From assembly GCF_027921765.1 (NCBI RefSeq), contig NZ_BSEJ01000001.1:62001-126000 (forward strand): a DNA stretch of 64,000 bases. Direction: 5' to 3'. The notes under the pieces are model-generated. The model made no database searches, had not been told where the DNA came from, and saw only the letters and a program-made list of their open reading frames with translations. The position numbers and the translations under genes are program-made. Positions 25,687 to 35,481 of this stretch are shown in pieces (position 1 is the stretch's first letter; the number at the start of each line of letters is the position of its first letter). The DNA is from Microbacterium barkeri (GTDB taxonomy: Bacteria; Actinomycetota; Actinomycetes; Actinomycetales; Microbacteriaceae).

Positions 25687-27183
25687 TCAGCGCGATGCCG
25701 CGATGAGCTCGCGCGTGAAGGGGTGCGCCGGCGAGGCGTAGACGTCCTCGGTGGCGCCCGTCTCGACGATCCGCCCGTCCTGCATCACGGCGACGCGGTC
25801 GCTGACGAGGCGCACGACCGCGAGGTCGTGCGAGATGAACACGATGCCGAGGCCCTCGTCGCGCTGGAGGCCGTCGAGCAGCCGGAGGATGCCGGCCTGC
25901 GTCGTGACGTCGAGCGCCGAGACCGGCTCGTCGCAGACGAGCACGTCGGGACGGCCCGCGAGAGCCCGGGCGATGGCGACGCGCTGGCGCTGCCCTCCGG
26001 ACAGCTCCGCCGGGCGCCGCGCGAGGATCGACGCGTCGAGGCCGACCCGCGCGAGCAGCTGCGCGGGCGCGGGTGCGCCATCCCGATGAGAGTGCCGCAG
26101 GATGCGCGCGACGTCGTGGCGCGGGTCGAACGAGGCCAGCGGATCCTGCGGGACGAGGCGCACGCGCGGCGCCGGGGCGGCGAGCACCCGCCGACCCGCA
26201 TCGGGCGCCTCCGCTCCGATGAGGAGGCGCGCGAGCGTCGACTTGCCCGAGCCCGACTCGCCGACGACGCCGAGCGTCTCGCCGCGGCGCACGACGACGT
26301 CCACGCCGTCTACGGCCGCCGTGGGCGCGCCGGATGGCCCGCGATACCGCCGGACGAGGCCCTCGCCCCGCAGCAGCACGGGGCCGGCAGGGGCGGATGG
26401 CGCGGGCCGCGGCCCGCGAGGACGCGCCGCGAGCAGCGCGCGCGTGACCGCGTGTGTCGGCGCGGCGAGGACGGTCTCGGCCGCGCCGGCCTCCACGATG
26501 CGTCCGGCGTCGAGGACCGCGACGCGGTCCGCGACACGCGCGACCGCGCCGAGGTCGTGGCTGATGAGGAGGAGAGCCGCCCCCTCGTCCCGCAGGCGCG
26601 CGAGCAGATCCAGCACGCGGACCGCGGTGGTCGCGTCGAGCGCCGTCGTCGGCTCGTCGGCGACGATGACGCGCGCGCCGCCCACGATGGCGGACGCGAT
26701 GAGCGCGCGCTGGCGCATGCCGCCCGAGAGCTCACCGGGACGCTGCCGGAGCCGGCCAGCGGCATCGGGCAGCCCCGCGCTCTCGAGGGCGGCGATCACG
26801 CGGCGCCGGCGCTCGGGCCGCGGCACGCGGCGCACCGCGAGCGCCTCGCCGACCTCGTCCTCGATCGTGCGCAGGGGGTCGAGCGACTGCAGCGCGTCCT
26901 GCAGGACGAGTGCGATGTCCGCGCCCCGCAGCCGGCGCCATCCGCGCCCGCCGAGCCGCCGCACGTCCCGCCCCGCGAACGCGAGACGCGATGCCGTGAC
27001 CGCGGCGCCGGGCGTCGTCTGGATGAGGCCGAGCAGCGTCCGCGCGAGCACGGACTTGCCAGCGCCCGACTCCCCGACGACGGCGAGGCACTCGCCCGCG
27101 TCGAGCGCCAGGTCGACCCCCTTCAGCACCTCGCCCGCCCCGCGCAGGCGCACGCGCAGATCGGCGACGTCGAGCACGCTCAT
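25687..27183 (-). CDS. Dual ATPase of an Opp/Dpp-type ABC importer
   Basis: A 498-aa protein carrying two complete ABC domains, equivalent to OppD and OppF fused. First domain: Walker A GESGAGKS near residue 37, signature LSGGMRQRALIAS, Walker B VIVADEPTTALD. Second domain: GESGSGKST, LSGGQRQRVAIARAL, and VLVCDEPVSALD. It powers the two adjacent permeases; its ATG overlaps the upstream permease stop by 4 nt. The substrate may be peptide, nickel or another small ligand and is not evident. Confidence 0.9.
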   Translation of the reverse strand: MSVLDVADLRVRLRGAGEVLKGVDLALDAGECLAVVGESGAGKSVLARTLLGLIQTTPGAAVTASRLAFAGRDVRRLGGRGWRRLRGADIALVLQDALQSLDPLRTIEDEVGEALAVRRVPRPERRRRVIAALESAGLPDAAGRLRQRPGELSGGMRQRALIASAIVGGARVIVADEPTTALDATTAVRVLDLLARLRDEGAALLLISHDLGAVARVADRVAVLDAGRIVEAGAAETVLAAPTHAVTRALLAARPRGPRPAPSAPAGPVLLRGEGLVRRYRGPSGAPTAAVDGVDVVVRRGETLGVVGESGSGKSTLARLLIGAEAPDAGRRVLAAPAPRVRLVPQDPLASFDPRHDVARILRHSHRDGAPAPAQLLARVGLDASILARRPAELSGGQRQRVAIARALAGRPDVLVCDEPVSALDVTTQAGILRLLDGLQRDEGLGIVFISHDLAVVRLVSDRVAVMQDGRIVETGATEDVYASPAHPFTRELIAASR

Positions 27184-27980
27184 CGGCCGGCCCCTCCCAG
27201 TCGGCGGCCGACGACCGTGAGCGCCGTGGCGGTGGCGACGATCGCGAGGCCGGGGAAGATCGTCAGCCACGGGGCGTACGAGATGTAGACACGGCCCGCA
27301 TCGAGCATGGCGCCCCATTCGGGCGACGGCGGCGGCGTGCCCAGCCCGAGGAAGCTGAGGGCCGACACCCACACGATGGCCTGCCCGATGCCGAGGGTCG
27401 CCGTCGCGACGAGGGGCCAGAGCGTGTTGGGTGCGATATGGCGCGTGAAGGCGCGCAGGGGAGGGGTCCCCTCGAGGCGCGCGTAGGCGACGTAGTCGCT
27501 GCGCGCGACGCCGCGCACCCGCGAGCGGAGGATCCGCGCATAGCCCGGAGCGGTCGCGAGCCCGATCGCGAGGACCGAGCTCTGGGTGCCGGGGCCGAGC
27601 ACCGCGACGAGGAGGAGCGCCATGACGAGCGTGGGCAGGGCGAACAGCACCTCGACCACGCGCCCGAGGGCCGCCTCGAGCCAGCGCGGACCGAGGCCGG
27701 CGGCGAACCCGATCGCGACGCCGAGGCCGATGCCGAGCGCGGTCGCCCAGACGCCGATGCCCGCCGACGCCGCCGCTCCGTGGACGATGCGGACGAGCAC
27801 ATCGCGCCCCGACTCGTCCGTGCCGAGCGGATGGCCGGGGGAAGGCGGGCGGAACGCGGATGCCGGGTCGATCGCGAGCGGATCCTGCGGCGCGAGCACG
27901 GACGGCGCGATGATCGCCACGCCGAGGAGGGCGAGGCACGCGAGCGCGGCCGCTCCCGACCAGCCGAGGCGCGACCTCAC
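27180..27980 (-). CDS. ABC importer permease (DppC/OppC-type)
   Basis: A 266-aa inner-membrane permease of the Opp/Dpp family. An N-terminal membrane helix (AAALACLALLGVAIIAPSVL) and the family block HPLGTDESGRDVLVRIVHGA precede five more helices. The EAA loop facing the ATPase is around DYVAYARLEGTPPLRAFTRHI. GTG start overlapping the stop of the partner permease. It is short on the N-terminal side compared with many DppC proteins but complete. Confidence 0.88.
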   Translation of the reverse strand: MRSRLGWSGAAALACLALLGVAIIAPSVLAPQDPLAIDPASAFRPPSPGHPLGTDESGRDVLVRIVHGAAASAGIGVWATALGIGLGVAIGFAAGLGPRWLEAALGRVVEVLFALPTLVMALLLVAVLGPGTQSSVLAIGLATAPGYARILRSRVRGVARSDYVAYARLEGTPPLRAFTRHIAPNTLWPLVATATLGIGQAIVWVSALSFLGLGTPPPSPEWGAMLDAGRVYISYAPWLTIFPGLAIVATATALTVVGRRLGGAGR

Positions 27981-28963
27981 GAGCCCACCGCCACGTCGGG
28001 CATGCGGACGGCACCCGGCCGCGGACCGCGCAGGCGCGGGTCGACGAGCAGCTCGGCCGCGTCGGAGAGGACGACGACCGCGACGTAGAGGAGCGCGACG
28101 ATCGAGACGGCGCCGATCACGACGGGCACGTCCCGCGCGAGCGCGGCCTCCTGGAGCAGTCGGCCGAGACCCGGGCGCGCGAACAGCACCTCGACGACGA
28201 CCGCTCCGCTCAGGAGGTTGCCGAAGGCCCATCCCGACAGCGCGATCGCGGGCAGCGCGGCGTGCGGCAGGGTGTGGCGCAGGAGCACGCGCGGCTCGCC
28301 GGCGCCCCGAGCCCGCGCCGTGGTCGCGAACGGGGCGCGATCGGCCTCGAGCAGCGCATCGCGGGAGACCTGGGCGAGGAAGCCGGCGATCGGGATCGCG
28401 AGCGTCACGACCGGGAGCACGAGCTCGGCGGGCGAGCTGCCGGCGCTCGTGGCGGGGAGGGCGCCGAGCGTCGACGCGAAGACGAGGATGAGCACCGCGC
28501 CCAGCCAGAACTGCGGCATGACCGTCGCGGTCACCTCGACGCCGCGGAGCGCGGCGCCGACGACGCGGCCCGCACGGCCGCGGGCCGACGTGGCGACGAT
28601 CGCGCCGGCGACGGCCAGCACCCACGCGAGACCGAGGGCGAGCACGGCCAGGAGCAGCGTCGAGGGCAGCTGCTGCCCGATGAGCTCGGCCACGCTCTGG
28701 CGGCGCGCATAGGAGTCGCCGAGCTGCAGCGTCGCGACCCGCGCGAGCTGCACGGCGTACTGCACGACGAGCGGCTGGTCGAGCCCGTACGCGCGCTCCG
28801 CGGCGGCGACCGCCTCGGGCCCGGCCTGGGATCCGGGGCCGCCCAGGATCGCCTCGAGCGGGTCGCCCGTCGCGCGCAGCGCGAAGAAGACGACCGTCGC
28901 GACGATCCAGACCACGAGCGCCGCGCGCGCGAGGCGCGCGGCGATCCAGCGCAGGGCGGCCAT
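27977..28963 (-). CDS. ABC importer permease (DppB/OppB-type)
   Basis: A 328-aa membrane protein. It has the N-terminal helix of the family (ALVVWIVATVVFFALRATGDP) and the conserved YGLDQPLVVQYAVQLARV block. The EAA-type loop is near APFATTARARGAGEPRVLLRHTL (in part). It forms the channel with the DppC-type subunit. It lies 5 nt after the binding-protein gene and overlaps the next permease, so the four genes form one operon. Confidence 0.88.
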   Translation of the reverse strand: MAALRWIAARLARAALVVWIVATVVFFALRATGDPLEAILGGPGSQAGPEAVAAAERAYGLDQPLVVQYAVQLARVATLQLGDSYARRQSVAELIGQQLPSTLLLAVLALGLAWVLAVAGAIVATSARGRAGRVVGAALRGVEVTATVMPQFWLGAVLILVFASTLGALPATSAGSSPAELVLPVVTLAIPIAGFLAQVSRDALLEADRAPFATTARARGAGEPRVLLRHTLPHAALPAIALSGWAFGNLLSGAVVVEVLFARPGLGRLLQEAALARDVPVVIGAVSIVALLYVAVVVLSDAAELLVDPRLRGPRPGAVRMPDVAVGS

Positions 28964-28968
28964 CCGGC

Positions 28969-30597
28969 TCAGTCGGCCAGGCGCGCGTTCACGAACGTGG
29001 GCGTCGCCACCGTGCCGAGGGTCGTGACGCCCGTCGCGCCGCCCACGAGGAAGTGGTTCTGCTGGTCGTAGAGGGGCAGGATCGCGAAGCTCTCGAGCAC
29101 GATGCGCTGCGCCTCGGTGTAGCGCTCGGCGCGCTCGTCGGGGTCGAGCGTCGACGCCGCGGCGTCGAGAGCCGCATCGAGCTCGGGCACCTGGAGCATC
29201 GCGTGGTTCGCGAAGTACCCCGACGGCGCGGGGACCGTTCCGGACGAGTGGTAGAGGATGCGCAGCACGTCCGGTCCGACGATCGTGTAGGGCGCGCTCA
29301 CGGCCTCGTACTCGTGCGCGCCGAGCGCGCCGTACCAGGTGGAGAGGTCGACCGGGTCGAGCACGACGTCGAATCCGACCGCCGCGGCGTTGGCCTGGAT
29401 CTGCTCGAAGAGCGACTGCTCTGCCGCGGTCGACTGGTCGGTCGAGACGGGGAACCGCACGGTGAGGCGCGCCCCGTCCTTCATCCGCGTCCCGTCGTCG
29501 GCGGCATCGGTCCAGCCCGCCTCGTCGAGGAGCGCCGCTGCCGCGTCGGGATCGGTCGCGAAGAGCTCCTCGTCGGAGTAGGCGAGCGGCTCGACGCTCG
29601 ACAGCGGCGAGTACGACCGCTCGGCCGTGCCGAGGAACAGCGACTCGATGCCGGGGGTGGGGTCGGCGGCGCGGATGAAGGCCTCGCGCACGCGCACGTC
29701 GTCGAACGGGGGCTGGGCCGTGTTCAGCTCGATGCGGTTGGACGAGGCGGGGCGGGGCGCGTCGATGTGCTCGATGCCCTGTTGCTGGGCCGCGACGATG
29801 TCGGCGGGCAGCGGGTTGTCGATGACGTCGACCTCGCCCGAGGCGAGTGCGGCCTGGCGCGTGGCGGCGTCGGGGATGAAGCGCCACTCGATGCCGTCGA
29901 GGTGCGCGGGCCCGTCGTGGTCGGCATGCGGGTTCGACGCGACGTAGTCCTCGTTGCGCGTGAGCGTGACGCTCTGCTGAGGGGTCCACTCCTGCACGAC
30001 GAAGGGGCCGGTCCCGATCGGGGCGAGGCAGTTCTCCTCCTGCCCGCGTGCGAGGCCCGCCGGCGACTCCATGGCCGTCCAGGGCTGGCTCAGGGCCTCG
30101 AGGAGGGCGGACTTCGGCGTCGAGAGGCGGAAGCGCACGTGCGTGTCGTCGACGACCTCGATCTGCTCGATCTGCTCGACGGCCAGGTAGCCCGTCGAGG
30201 ACGCCGTGTCCGGGTCCTGCAGGTGCTCGATGTTGGCCTTGACCGCCTCGGCGTCGAAGGGCGTTCCGTCGGTGAACGAGACGTCGTCGCGCAGCGTGAT
30301 GTCCCAGGTCAGTCCGTCCTCCGACGTCTCCCAGTCCGTCGCGAGCCAGGGTCGCATCGTGCCGTCGGCGTCGCGGCCGAAGAGCGGCTCGAGGTACTGC
30401 GAGCTGAGCAGGGCCTGCGGGTAGTTGCCGCCCACGTGCGGGTCGAGGCAGGTGGGCTCCGCATCGCCGGTCGCGTAGACGAGCGTTCCGCCGGCGGATG
30501 GCGACGCCGCGCCGTCGCCGGGCGCCGCGGGAGCGCAGGCCGCGAGGAGCGCGACGGGGAGGACGAGGACGGCGGCGGACAGGGCGCGTGAGGACAT
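28969..30597 (-). CDS. ABC importer substrate-binding lipoprotein (family 5)
   Basis: A 542-aa extracytoplasmic receptor of the SBP family 5 type. Signal peptide with lipobox LAAC near residue 20, followed by a Ala/Ser/Gly linker. Family features: [18 protein letters not shown], then [32 protein letters not shown] (in part), and [22 protein letters not shown] near the end. First gene of the transport operon, divergent from lipB. The ligand cannot be named from sequence. Confidence 0.9.
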   Translation of the reverse strand: MSSRALSAAVLVLPVALLAACAPAAPGDGAASPSAGGTLVYATGDAEPTCLDPHVGGNYPQALLSSQYLEPLFGRDADGTMRPWLATDWETSEDGLTWDITLRDDVSFTDGTPFDAEAVKANIEHLQDPDTASSTGYLAVEQIEQIEVVDDTHVRFRLSTPKSALLEALSQPWTAMESPAGLARGQEENCLAPIGTGPFVVQEWTPQQSVTLTRNEDYVASNPHADHDGPAHLDGIEWRFIPDAATRQAALASGEVDVIDNPLPADIVAAQQQGIEHIDAPRPASSNRIELNTAQPPFDDVRVREAFIRAADPTPGIESLFLGTAERSYSPLSSVEPLAYSDEELFATDPDAAAALLDEAGWTDAADDGTRMKDGARLTVRFPVSTDQSTAAEQSLFEQIQANAAAVGFDVVLDPVDLSTWYGALGAHEYEAVSAPYTIVGPDVLRILYHSSGTVPAPSGYFANHAMLQVPELDAALDAAASTLDPDERAERYTEAQRIVLESFAILPLYDQQNHFLVGGATGVTTLGTVATPTFVNARLAD

Positions 30598-30618
30598 GGC
30601 TGCTTTCGACGGGAAAGG

Positions 30619-30689
30619 TGGACAGCGTCCAACTTTACCGGCGCCGGCAGCCCCGGCGCGCGGCGGCGGGTATTGTTGGACGGGATCCA
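30619..30689. promoter_or_regulatory. Divergent promoters with paired 13-bp boxes (ABC importer and lipBA)
   Basis: Minus strand: -10 TAAAGT (30632-30637) directly followed by the palindrome TGGACGCTGTCCA (30619-30631). Plus strand: -10 TATTGT (30671-30676) directly followed by TGGACGGGATCCA (30677-30689), identical at 10 of 13 positions. The mirrored layout suggests one regulator controlling both units by blocking just downstream of the -10. Confidence 0.5.
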
Positions 30690-30714
30690 GAAACACCGAG
30701 GAGGAGGCGCCGTG

Positions 30715-31350
30715 ATGGACGTCCTGCTGGCGGGGCTCGCGCCCGACTACGTTCCCTATCTGGAGGGCTGGTCCCTGCAGCGCCGCATCCACGCCGACGT
30801 GGTCGCCGGCGAGCGCTCCGACACGCTCATCCTGCTCGAGCACGAGGCCGTGTACACGGCGGGCAAGCGCACCGAGCCGCACGAGCGCCCTCAGGACGGC
30901 ACCCCCGTCGTCGACGTCGACCGCGGCGGCAAGATCACCTGGCACGGGCCCGGCCAGCTGGTCGGCTACCCGATCCTCCGCCTGCCCGAGCGGTTCGCCG
31001 TCGTCGACCACGTGCGGCGGCTCGAGCGGATCCTCATCGGCGTGCTCGCCGAGCACGGTGTGGAGGGGTTCCAGGTCGACGGCCGCAGCGGCGTGTGGGT
31101 GCAGGGCGTGCTCCGCGAGGAGAAGGTCGCCGCGATCGGCGTGCGCGTCGCGCAGGGCGTGTCGATGCACGGCTTCGCGATCAACTGCGACAACACGCTC
31201 GAGGGGTTCGGCGGCATCATCCCCTGCGGCATCACCGATGCGGGGGTGACGACGATGAGCTCGCACGCCGGCCGGATCATCTCGCCCGCCGACGTCGTCG
31301 ACTCGGTCGTGTCGGCCTTCGCCGCCGAGGACGCGGAGGTGACCGCGTGA
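30715..31350 (+). CDS. lipB: Lipoyl(octanoyl) transferase
   Basis: Moves octanoate from acyl carrier protein to the lipoyl domains of 2-oxoacid dehydrogenases. About 211 aa. Motifs: [16 protein letters not shown], the [18 protein letters not shown] substrate block, and [19 protein letters not shown] containing the lysine-free loop before the catalytic cysteine at [13 protein letters not shown] strong GAGGAGGAGG ribosome site lies 7 nt before ATG 30715; the GTG at 30712 is an alternative. Overlaps lipA by 4 nt. Confidence 0.95.
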   Translation: MDVLLAGLAPDYVPYLEGWSLQRRIHADVVAGERSDTLILLEHEAVYTAGKRTEPHERPQDGTPVVDVDRGGKITWHGPGQLVGYPILRLPERFAVVDHVRRLERILIGVLAEHGVEGFQVDGRSGVWVQGVLREEKVAAIGVRVAQGVSMHGFAINCDNTLEGFGGIIPCGITDAGVTTMSSHAGRIISPADVVDSVVSAFAAEDAEVTA

Positions 31351-32336
31351 GCGCCGCTCCCGACGGACGCCGCCTGCTGCGGCTCGAGGTGCGCAACGCG
31401 CAGACGCCGATCGAGCGCAAGCCGTCCTGGATCAAGACGACAGCCAAGCTGGGCCCCGAGTACCAGGCGCTCCACTCGCTCGTGAAGAGCGAGGACCTGC
31501 ACACGGTGTGCCAGGAGGCGGGATGCCCCAACATCTTCGAGTGCTGGGAGGACCGCGAGGCGACCTTCCTCATCGGCGGCTCGCAGTGCACCCGCCGCTG
31601 CGACTTCTGCCAGATCGACACGGGGAAGCCGGCCGAGTACGACACCGACGAGCCGCGCCGCGTCGCGGAGAGCGTCCAGCGGATGGGCCTGCGCTACGCG
31701 ACGGTGACGAGCGTGGCCCGCGACGACCTGCCCGACACGGGCGCGTGGCTCAACGCCGAGACCGTGCGGAAGATCCACGAGCTCAACCCGAACACGGGCG
31801 TCGAGCTCCTCGCGAACGAGCACAATGCGGATCCCGCGCTCCTGGGGCAGATCTTCGACGCGCGCCCCGAGGTGTTCGCGCACAACGTCGAGACGGTGCC
31901 GCGCATCTTCAAACGGATCCGGCCGGCGTTCCGCTACGAGCGCTCGCTCGACGTCCTCACGCAGGCGCGCGCCGCCGGGCTCATCACGAAGTCGAACCTC
32001 ATCCTCGGCATGGGCGAGGAGCCGCACGAGGTGGTCCAGGCGCTGCAGGACCTCCACGACGCGGGCTGCGACATCATCACGATCACGCAGTACCTGCGGC
32101 CGTCGCCGCGTCACCTCCCCGTGCACCGCTGGGTCAAGCCCGAGGAGTTCATCGGGTTCAAGGAGGAGGCGGAGCGCATCGGGTTCCTCGGCGTGCTCGC
32201 GGGTCCGCTCGTGCGGTCGTCGTACCGTGCCGGGCGCCTCTGGGCGCAGTCGATGATCTCGAAGGGGCGGGAGATCCCCGAGCACCTCGCGCACATCGCG
32301 GCGTCGGCCGACCTCGGCTTCGCCCAGGCGGTCTGA
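31347..32336 (+). CDS. lipA: Lipoyl synthase
   Basis: Radical-SAM enzyme inserting two sulfurs into protein-bound octanoate. At 329 aa it has normal length. Auxiliary cluster cysteines are in [13 protein letters not shown]; the radical-SAM CX3CX2C is in [11 protein letters not shown]. Further motifs are [13 protein letters not shown], and the C-terminal [14 protein letters not shown] supplies the serine ligand. GTG start overlapping lipB. The pair forms the endogenous lipoylation route. Confidence 0.97.
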   Translation: MSAAPDGRRLLRLEVRNAQTPIERKPSWIKTTAKLGPEYQALHSLVKSEDLHTVCQEAGCPNIFECWEDREATFLIGGSQCTRRCDFCQIDTGKPAEYDTDEPRRVAESVQRMGLRYATVTSVARDDLPDTGAWLNAETVRKIHELNPNTGVELLANEHNADPALLGQIFDARPEVFAHNVETVPRIFKRIRPAFRYERSLDVLTQARAAGLITKSNLILGMGEEPHEVVQALQDLHDAGCDIITITQYLRPSPRHLPVHRWVKPEEFIGFKEEAERIGFLGVLAGPLVRSSYRAGRLWAQSMISKGREIPEHLAHIAASADLGFAQAV

Positions 32337-32343
32337 CGGCGGC

Positions 32344-32349
32344 TAGCCT
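32344..32349 (+). promoter_or_regulatory. Start-proximal -10 element of the TetR gene
   Basis: TAGCCT ends 7 nt before ATG 32357, which suggests leaderless expression separate from lipA. Confidence 0.5.
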
Positions 32350-32356
32350 GGAACGG

Positions 32357-32956
32357 ATGGCCAGGACGAGGGGAGCGGGGCGACCGCGCGCGTCCTCGCT
32401 CGAGATGCTCGCCGAGGCCGCGTGCGAGCTCTTCCTCGAGCAGGGCTTCGATGCGACGTCGATCGCCGACATCGCGAACCGCGCGGGCGTGAGCCGCTCC
32501 AGCTTCTTCAACTACGCGTCGTCGAAGTCGGCGCTCCTGTGGGCCGGCTTCGACGAGCGCGCCGCGGCCCTCGAGCGCGCGCTGGATGCTCCGGGCGTCG
32601 ACGGGCCCGCGATCGTCGAGGCGCTGCGCGCCTTCGCCGACGGGCTGCGGCCCGACGCGCTCGCCCTCGCGATCGCGAACGCCGACGCCATGGGCATCGC
32701 AGCGGACCTCGAGCGCGAGTCGGCGGTGCGGATGGCGCGGATCGCCGCGACCGTCGCCGCCGCGCTGCGGCACGCCGGTCGCGCGTCCATCCCGGCCGAC
32801 GTGCTCGGAGCCGCGTACGCGGGGGCCGTGATGAGCGCGCTGCGTCACTGGGCGCACGTCGGGCCCGGAGCGCGCTCTCTCGGCGACGTCGTCGCGGAGG
32901 CGCTCGGCTCCGTCCCCGCCGACCCGCCGCGCGCGGCGACGTCCGGCGCCGGGTAA
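32357..32956 (+). CDS. TetR/AcrR-family transcriptional regulator
   Basis: A 199-aa regulator. The N-terminal DNA-binding domain spans about residues 13-60 (CELFLEQGFDATSIADIANRAGVSRSSFFNYASSKSAL in part), with the SRSSFFNYASSK recognition helix. The C-terminal ligand domain is Ala-rich and not family-specific. Located directly after lipA and before ffh. Its target is unknown; the divergent ABC/lipBA promoters 1.7 kb upstream are one possibility, with no direct evidence. Confidence 0.88.
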   Translation: MARTRGAGRPRASSLEMLAEAACELFLEQGFDATSIADIANRAGVSRSSFFNYASSKSALLWAGFDERAAALERALDAPGVDGPAIVEALRAFADGLRPDALALAIANADAMGIAADLERESAVRMARIAATVAAALRHAGRASIPADVLGAAYAGAVMSALRHWAHVGPGARSLGDVVAEALGSVPADPPRAATSGAG

Positions 32957-32968
32957 AATCGACCCATC

Positions 32969-34525
32969 ATGGCTACTTTCGGCACGCTCTCCGAGCGCCT
33001 CACCGACACCTTCCGCAACCTCCGCACGAAGGGCAAGCTCTCGCCCGCGGACGTCGACGGGACCGTGCGCGAGATCCGCCGCGCACTCCTCGATGCGGAT
33101 GTCGCGCTGCAGGTGGTCAAGGAGTTCACGGGCCGCGTGCGCGAGCGCGCGCTGGGCGACGACGTCAACCGGGCGCTCAATCCCGCGCAGCAGGTCGTGC
33201 AGATCGTCAACGAGGAGCTGGTGGGCATCCTCGGCGGCGAGCAGCGCCGTCTGGCGTTCGCGAAGAACCCGCCGACGGTCATCATGCTCGCGGGCCTGCA
33301 GGGCTCGGGCAAGACGACCTTCGCCGGCAAGCTCGCCAAGCGGCTCGAGAAGGACGGCCACACGCCGCTCCTCATCGCCGCCGACCTGCAGCGCCCCAAC
33401 GCCGTGAACCAGCTCCAGGTCGTCGCCGAGCGCGCGGGGGCCGCGATCTACGCGCCCGAGCCCGGCAACGGCGTCGGCGACCCCGTGCGGGTCGCGCGCG
33501 ACGGCGTCGAGCACGCGCGCCGTCAGCTGCACGACGTCGTGATCATCGACACCGCCGGCCGTCTCGGCGTCGACGCCGAGCTCATGAAGCAGGCCTCCGA
33601 CATCCGCCGCGCGACGCAGCCCGACGAGGTGCTCTTCGTCATCGACGCGATGATCGGACAGGATGCGGTCAACACCGCGAAGGCCTTCCAGGACGGCGTG
33701 GACTTCACCGGCGTCGTGCTGTCGAAGCTCGACGGCGACGCGCGAGGCGGCGCGGCGCTCTCGGTCGCGTCGGTGACCGGGCGCCCGATCATCTTCGCGT
33801 CGACCGGCGAGGGCCTCGACGACCTCGAGGACTTCCACCCCGACCGCATGGCGAGCCGCATCCTCGACCTCGGCGACATCCTCACCCTCATCGAGCAGGC
33901 CCAGCAGGCGTTCGACGAGGAGGAGGCGCGGAAGGTCGCCGAGAAGTTCGCGACCGACCAGTTCACCCTCGACGACTTCCTGCAGCAGATGCAGCAGCTG
34001 AAGAAGATGGGGTCGATGAAGAAGATGCTCGGGATGCTCCCGGGCATGGGCCAGATGAAGCAGCAGCTCGAGGACTTCGACGAGCGCGAGATCGACCGCA
34101 CCGAGGCGATCATCCGCTCGATGACGCCCGCGGAGCGCGCGAACACGAAGATCCTCAACGGCTCCCGCCGCCTCCGCATCGCGAAGGGCTCCGGCGTGAC
34201 GGTCACCGACGTCAACCAGCTCGTGAACCGCTTCGAGCAGGCGGCGAAGATGATGAAGACCGTCGCCCGCGGCGGCACCCCGAGCATCCCCGGCATGGGC
34301 GCGATGCCCGGCATGGGCCGGCCGGGCGCCTCCGCCAAGCGCGGCAAGAAGGGCAAGAAGGGCCAGGGGTCGCGCTCGGGCAACCCGGCCAAGCGCGCCG
34401 CCGAGAACGCCGCTCTGCCGGCGGCGCCCGCGCCCAGCGGCTCGGGCTTCGGTCTCGGCGCGGGCGCGCCGGCGCCGAGCGAGGCCGATCTCGCGGAGAT
34501 CCAGAAGCTCTTCGGCAAGGGCTGA
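32969..34525 (+). CDS. ffh: Signal recognition particle protein Ffh
   Basis: SRP54 homologue that binds signal sequences and 4.5S RNA. At 518 aa it has an N domain, a GTPase G domain with GLQGSGKT at 109-116, DTAGRLGVDAELMKQ and SKLDGDARGGAAL, and a Met-rich M domain (LQQMQQLKKMGSMKKMLGML in part). The C-terminal 70 residues are a Gly/Lys/Ala-rich tail (AKRGKKGKKGQG). TAAAAT at 32954-32959 lies 9 nt upstream and may be its -10. Confidence 0.97.
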   Translation: MATFGTLSERLTDTFRNLRTKGKLSPADVDGTVREIRRALLDADVALQVVKEFTGRVRERALGDDVNRALNPAQQVVQIVNEELVGILGGEQRRLAFAKNPPTVIMLAGLQGSGKTTFAGKLAKRLEKDGHTPLLIAADLQRPNAVNQLQVVAERAGAAIYAPEPGNGVGDPVRVARDGVEHARRQLHDVVIIDTAGRLGVDAELMKQASDIRRATQPDEVLFVIDAMIGQDAVNTAKAFQDGVDFTGVVLSKLDGDARGGAALSVASVTGRPIIFASTGEGLDDLEDFHPDRMASRILDLGDILTLIEQAQQAFDEEEARKVAEKFATDQFTLDDFLQQMQQLKKMGSMKKMLGMLPGMGQMKQQLEDFDEREIDRTEAIIRSMTPAERANTKILNGSRRLRIAKGSGVTVTDVNQLVNRFEQAAKMMKTVARGGTPSIPGMGAMPGMGRPGASAKRGKKGKKGQGSRSGNPAKRAAENAALPAAPAPSGSGFGLGAGAPAPSEADLAEIQKLFGKG

Positions 34526-34526
34526 G

Positions 34527-35402
34527 TCAGGCCCCGCCCACGACCTGGGCGCGCCGCGCGGGCACCTGGCCGATGATGAGCGCGCCGAGAGCGAGCGCGA
34601 TCCCCGCCGCCTGCACGGGCGTGAAGGTCTCGCCGAGCACGGCGACGCCGATGAGCGTCGCTACCACGGGCGAGAGCAGGCCGAGCAGCCCCGCGGCGAA
34701 TGCCGGCAGCCGCTGGATCCCGCGGAACCACAGGGTGTACGCGACGATGCCGCCCGCCGTCGCGAGCCAGACGTACCCGGCGACCGCAGCGCCGTCGATG
34801 CGCGCGGGGACGCCCTCGACGGCGAGCACGGCCGGCAGCAGGACGAGACCGCCCGCCGTCAGCTGCCAGCCGGCGTAGGAGATCGCGCCCACGCCCTCGG
34901 GGCGCCCCCAGCGCTTCGTGAGGACGAGCCCGAGCGCCATCGAGGCGGTCCCGCCGATGGCCGCGGCGACGCCGATCGGATCGAGAGCGGCGCTCGGCCC
35001 GAGGACGACGAGCGCCACGCCCACCGCGCCGGCCGCGCCGATCGCGAGCGGCCGCGGGCGCACCGGAGTGCGCAGCACCACGGCCGACAGGAGCACGACG
35101 ATGACCGGCTGCGCGCCGCCGACGGCCGCGGCGACGCCGCCGGGAAGGCGCTCGGCCGCGAGGAAGAGCAGCGGGAAGAACGCGCCGATGTTCAGCGCGC
35201 CCAGGAGCGCGGCGCGAGCCCACCAGACGCCGCGGGGCAGCGCGCGGCCGATCGCGAGCGCGAGGAGCCCCGCGGGCAGGGCGCGCAGGAGCGCCGCGAA
35301 GAGGGGATGCTCTGGCGGCAGGAGCTCGCTCGTCACGATGTAGGTCGTGCCCCACGCGATCGGCGCGAGGGCGGTGAGGAGGACGGTGACGGGAGCGCTC
35401 AT
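34527..35402 (-). CDS. EamA/DMT-family transporter
   Basis: About 291 aa with ten predicted membrane helices in two EamA repeats (ALAPIAWGTTYIVTSELLP opens the first; AIGGTASMALGLVLTKRWG opens the second). Such proteins usually export amino acids or metabolites; the substrate is not evident. ATG 35402 is chosen over an upstream ATG at 35453 because the 17 extra residues are hydrophilic and lie in the divergent promoter region. It is divergent from the LysR regulator, its likely controller, and convergent with ffh with 1 nt between. Confidence 0.85.
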   Translation of the reverse strand: MSAPVTVLLTALAPIAWGTTYIVTSELLPPEHPLFAALLRALPAGLLALAIGRALPRGVWWARAALLGALNIGAFFPLLFLAAERLPGGVAAAVGGAQPVIVVLLSAVVLRTPVRPRPLAIGAAGAVGVALVVLGPSAALDPIGVAAAIGGTASMALGLVLTKRWGRPEGVGAISYAGWQLTAGGLVLLPAVLAVEGVPARIDGAAVAGYVWLATAGGIVAYTLWFRGIQRLPAFAAGLLGLLSPVVATLIGVAVLGETFTPVQAAGIALALGALIIGQVPARRAQVVGGA

Positions 35403-35481
35403 GGCTCCAGCCTCCGCCCCGCGCGGGAGATGAGTCCAACGCATCCTTCTCATCTGAATGATGAAGCGGGATCATGGGTGC
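35403..35481. promoter_or_regulatory. Divergent promoter region of the EamA and LysR genes
   Basis: A 79-nt intergenic stretch, AT-richer than its surroundings around 35430-35470, with the imperfect dyad CTTCTCATC-N5-GATGAAG. This is where a LysR-type protein would be expected to bind. No confident -10 was found. Confidence 0.35.

Noticed and set aside
27830..27900. Frequent GCGGATGG/CCATCCGC words across the window as a possible DNA motif (KOPS- or methylase-like)
   Set aside because: Most copies fall in coding sequence as Ala-Asp-Gly codons or in terminator stems, and I could not count them against an expectation.
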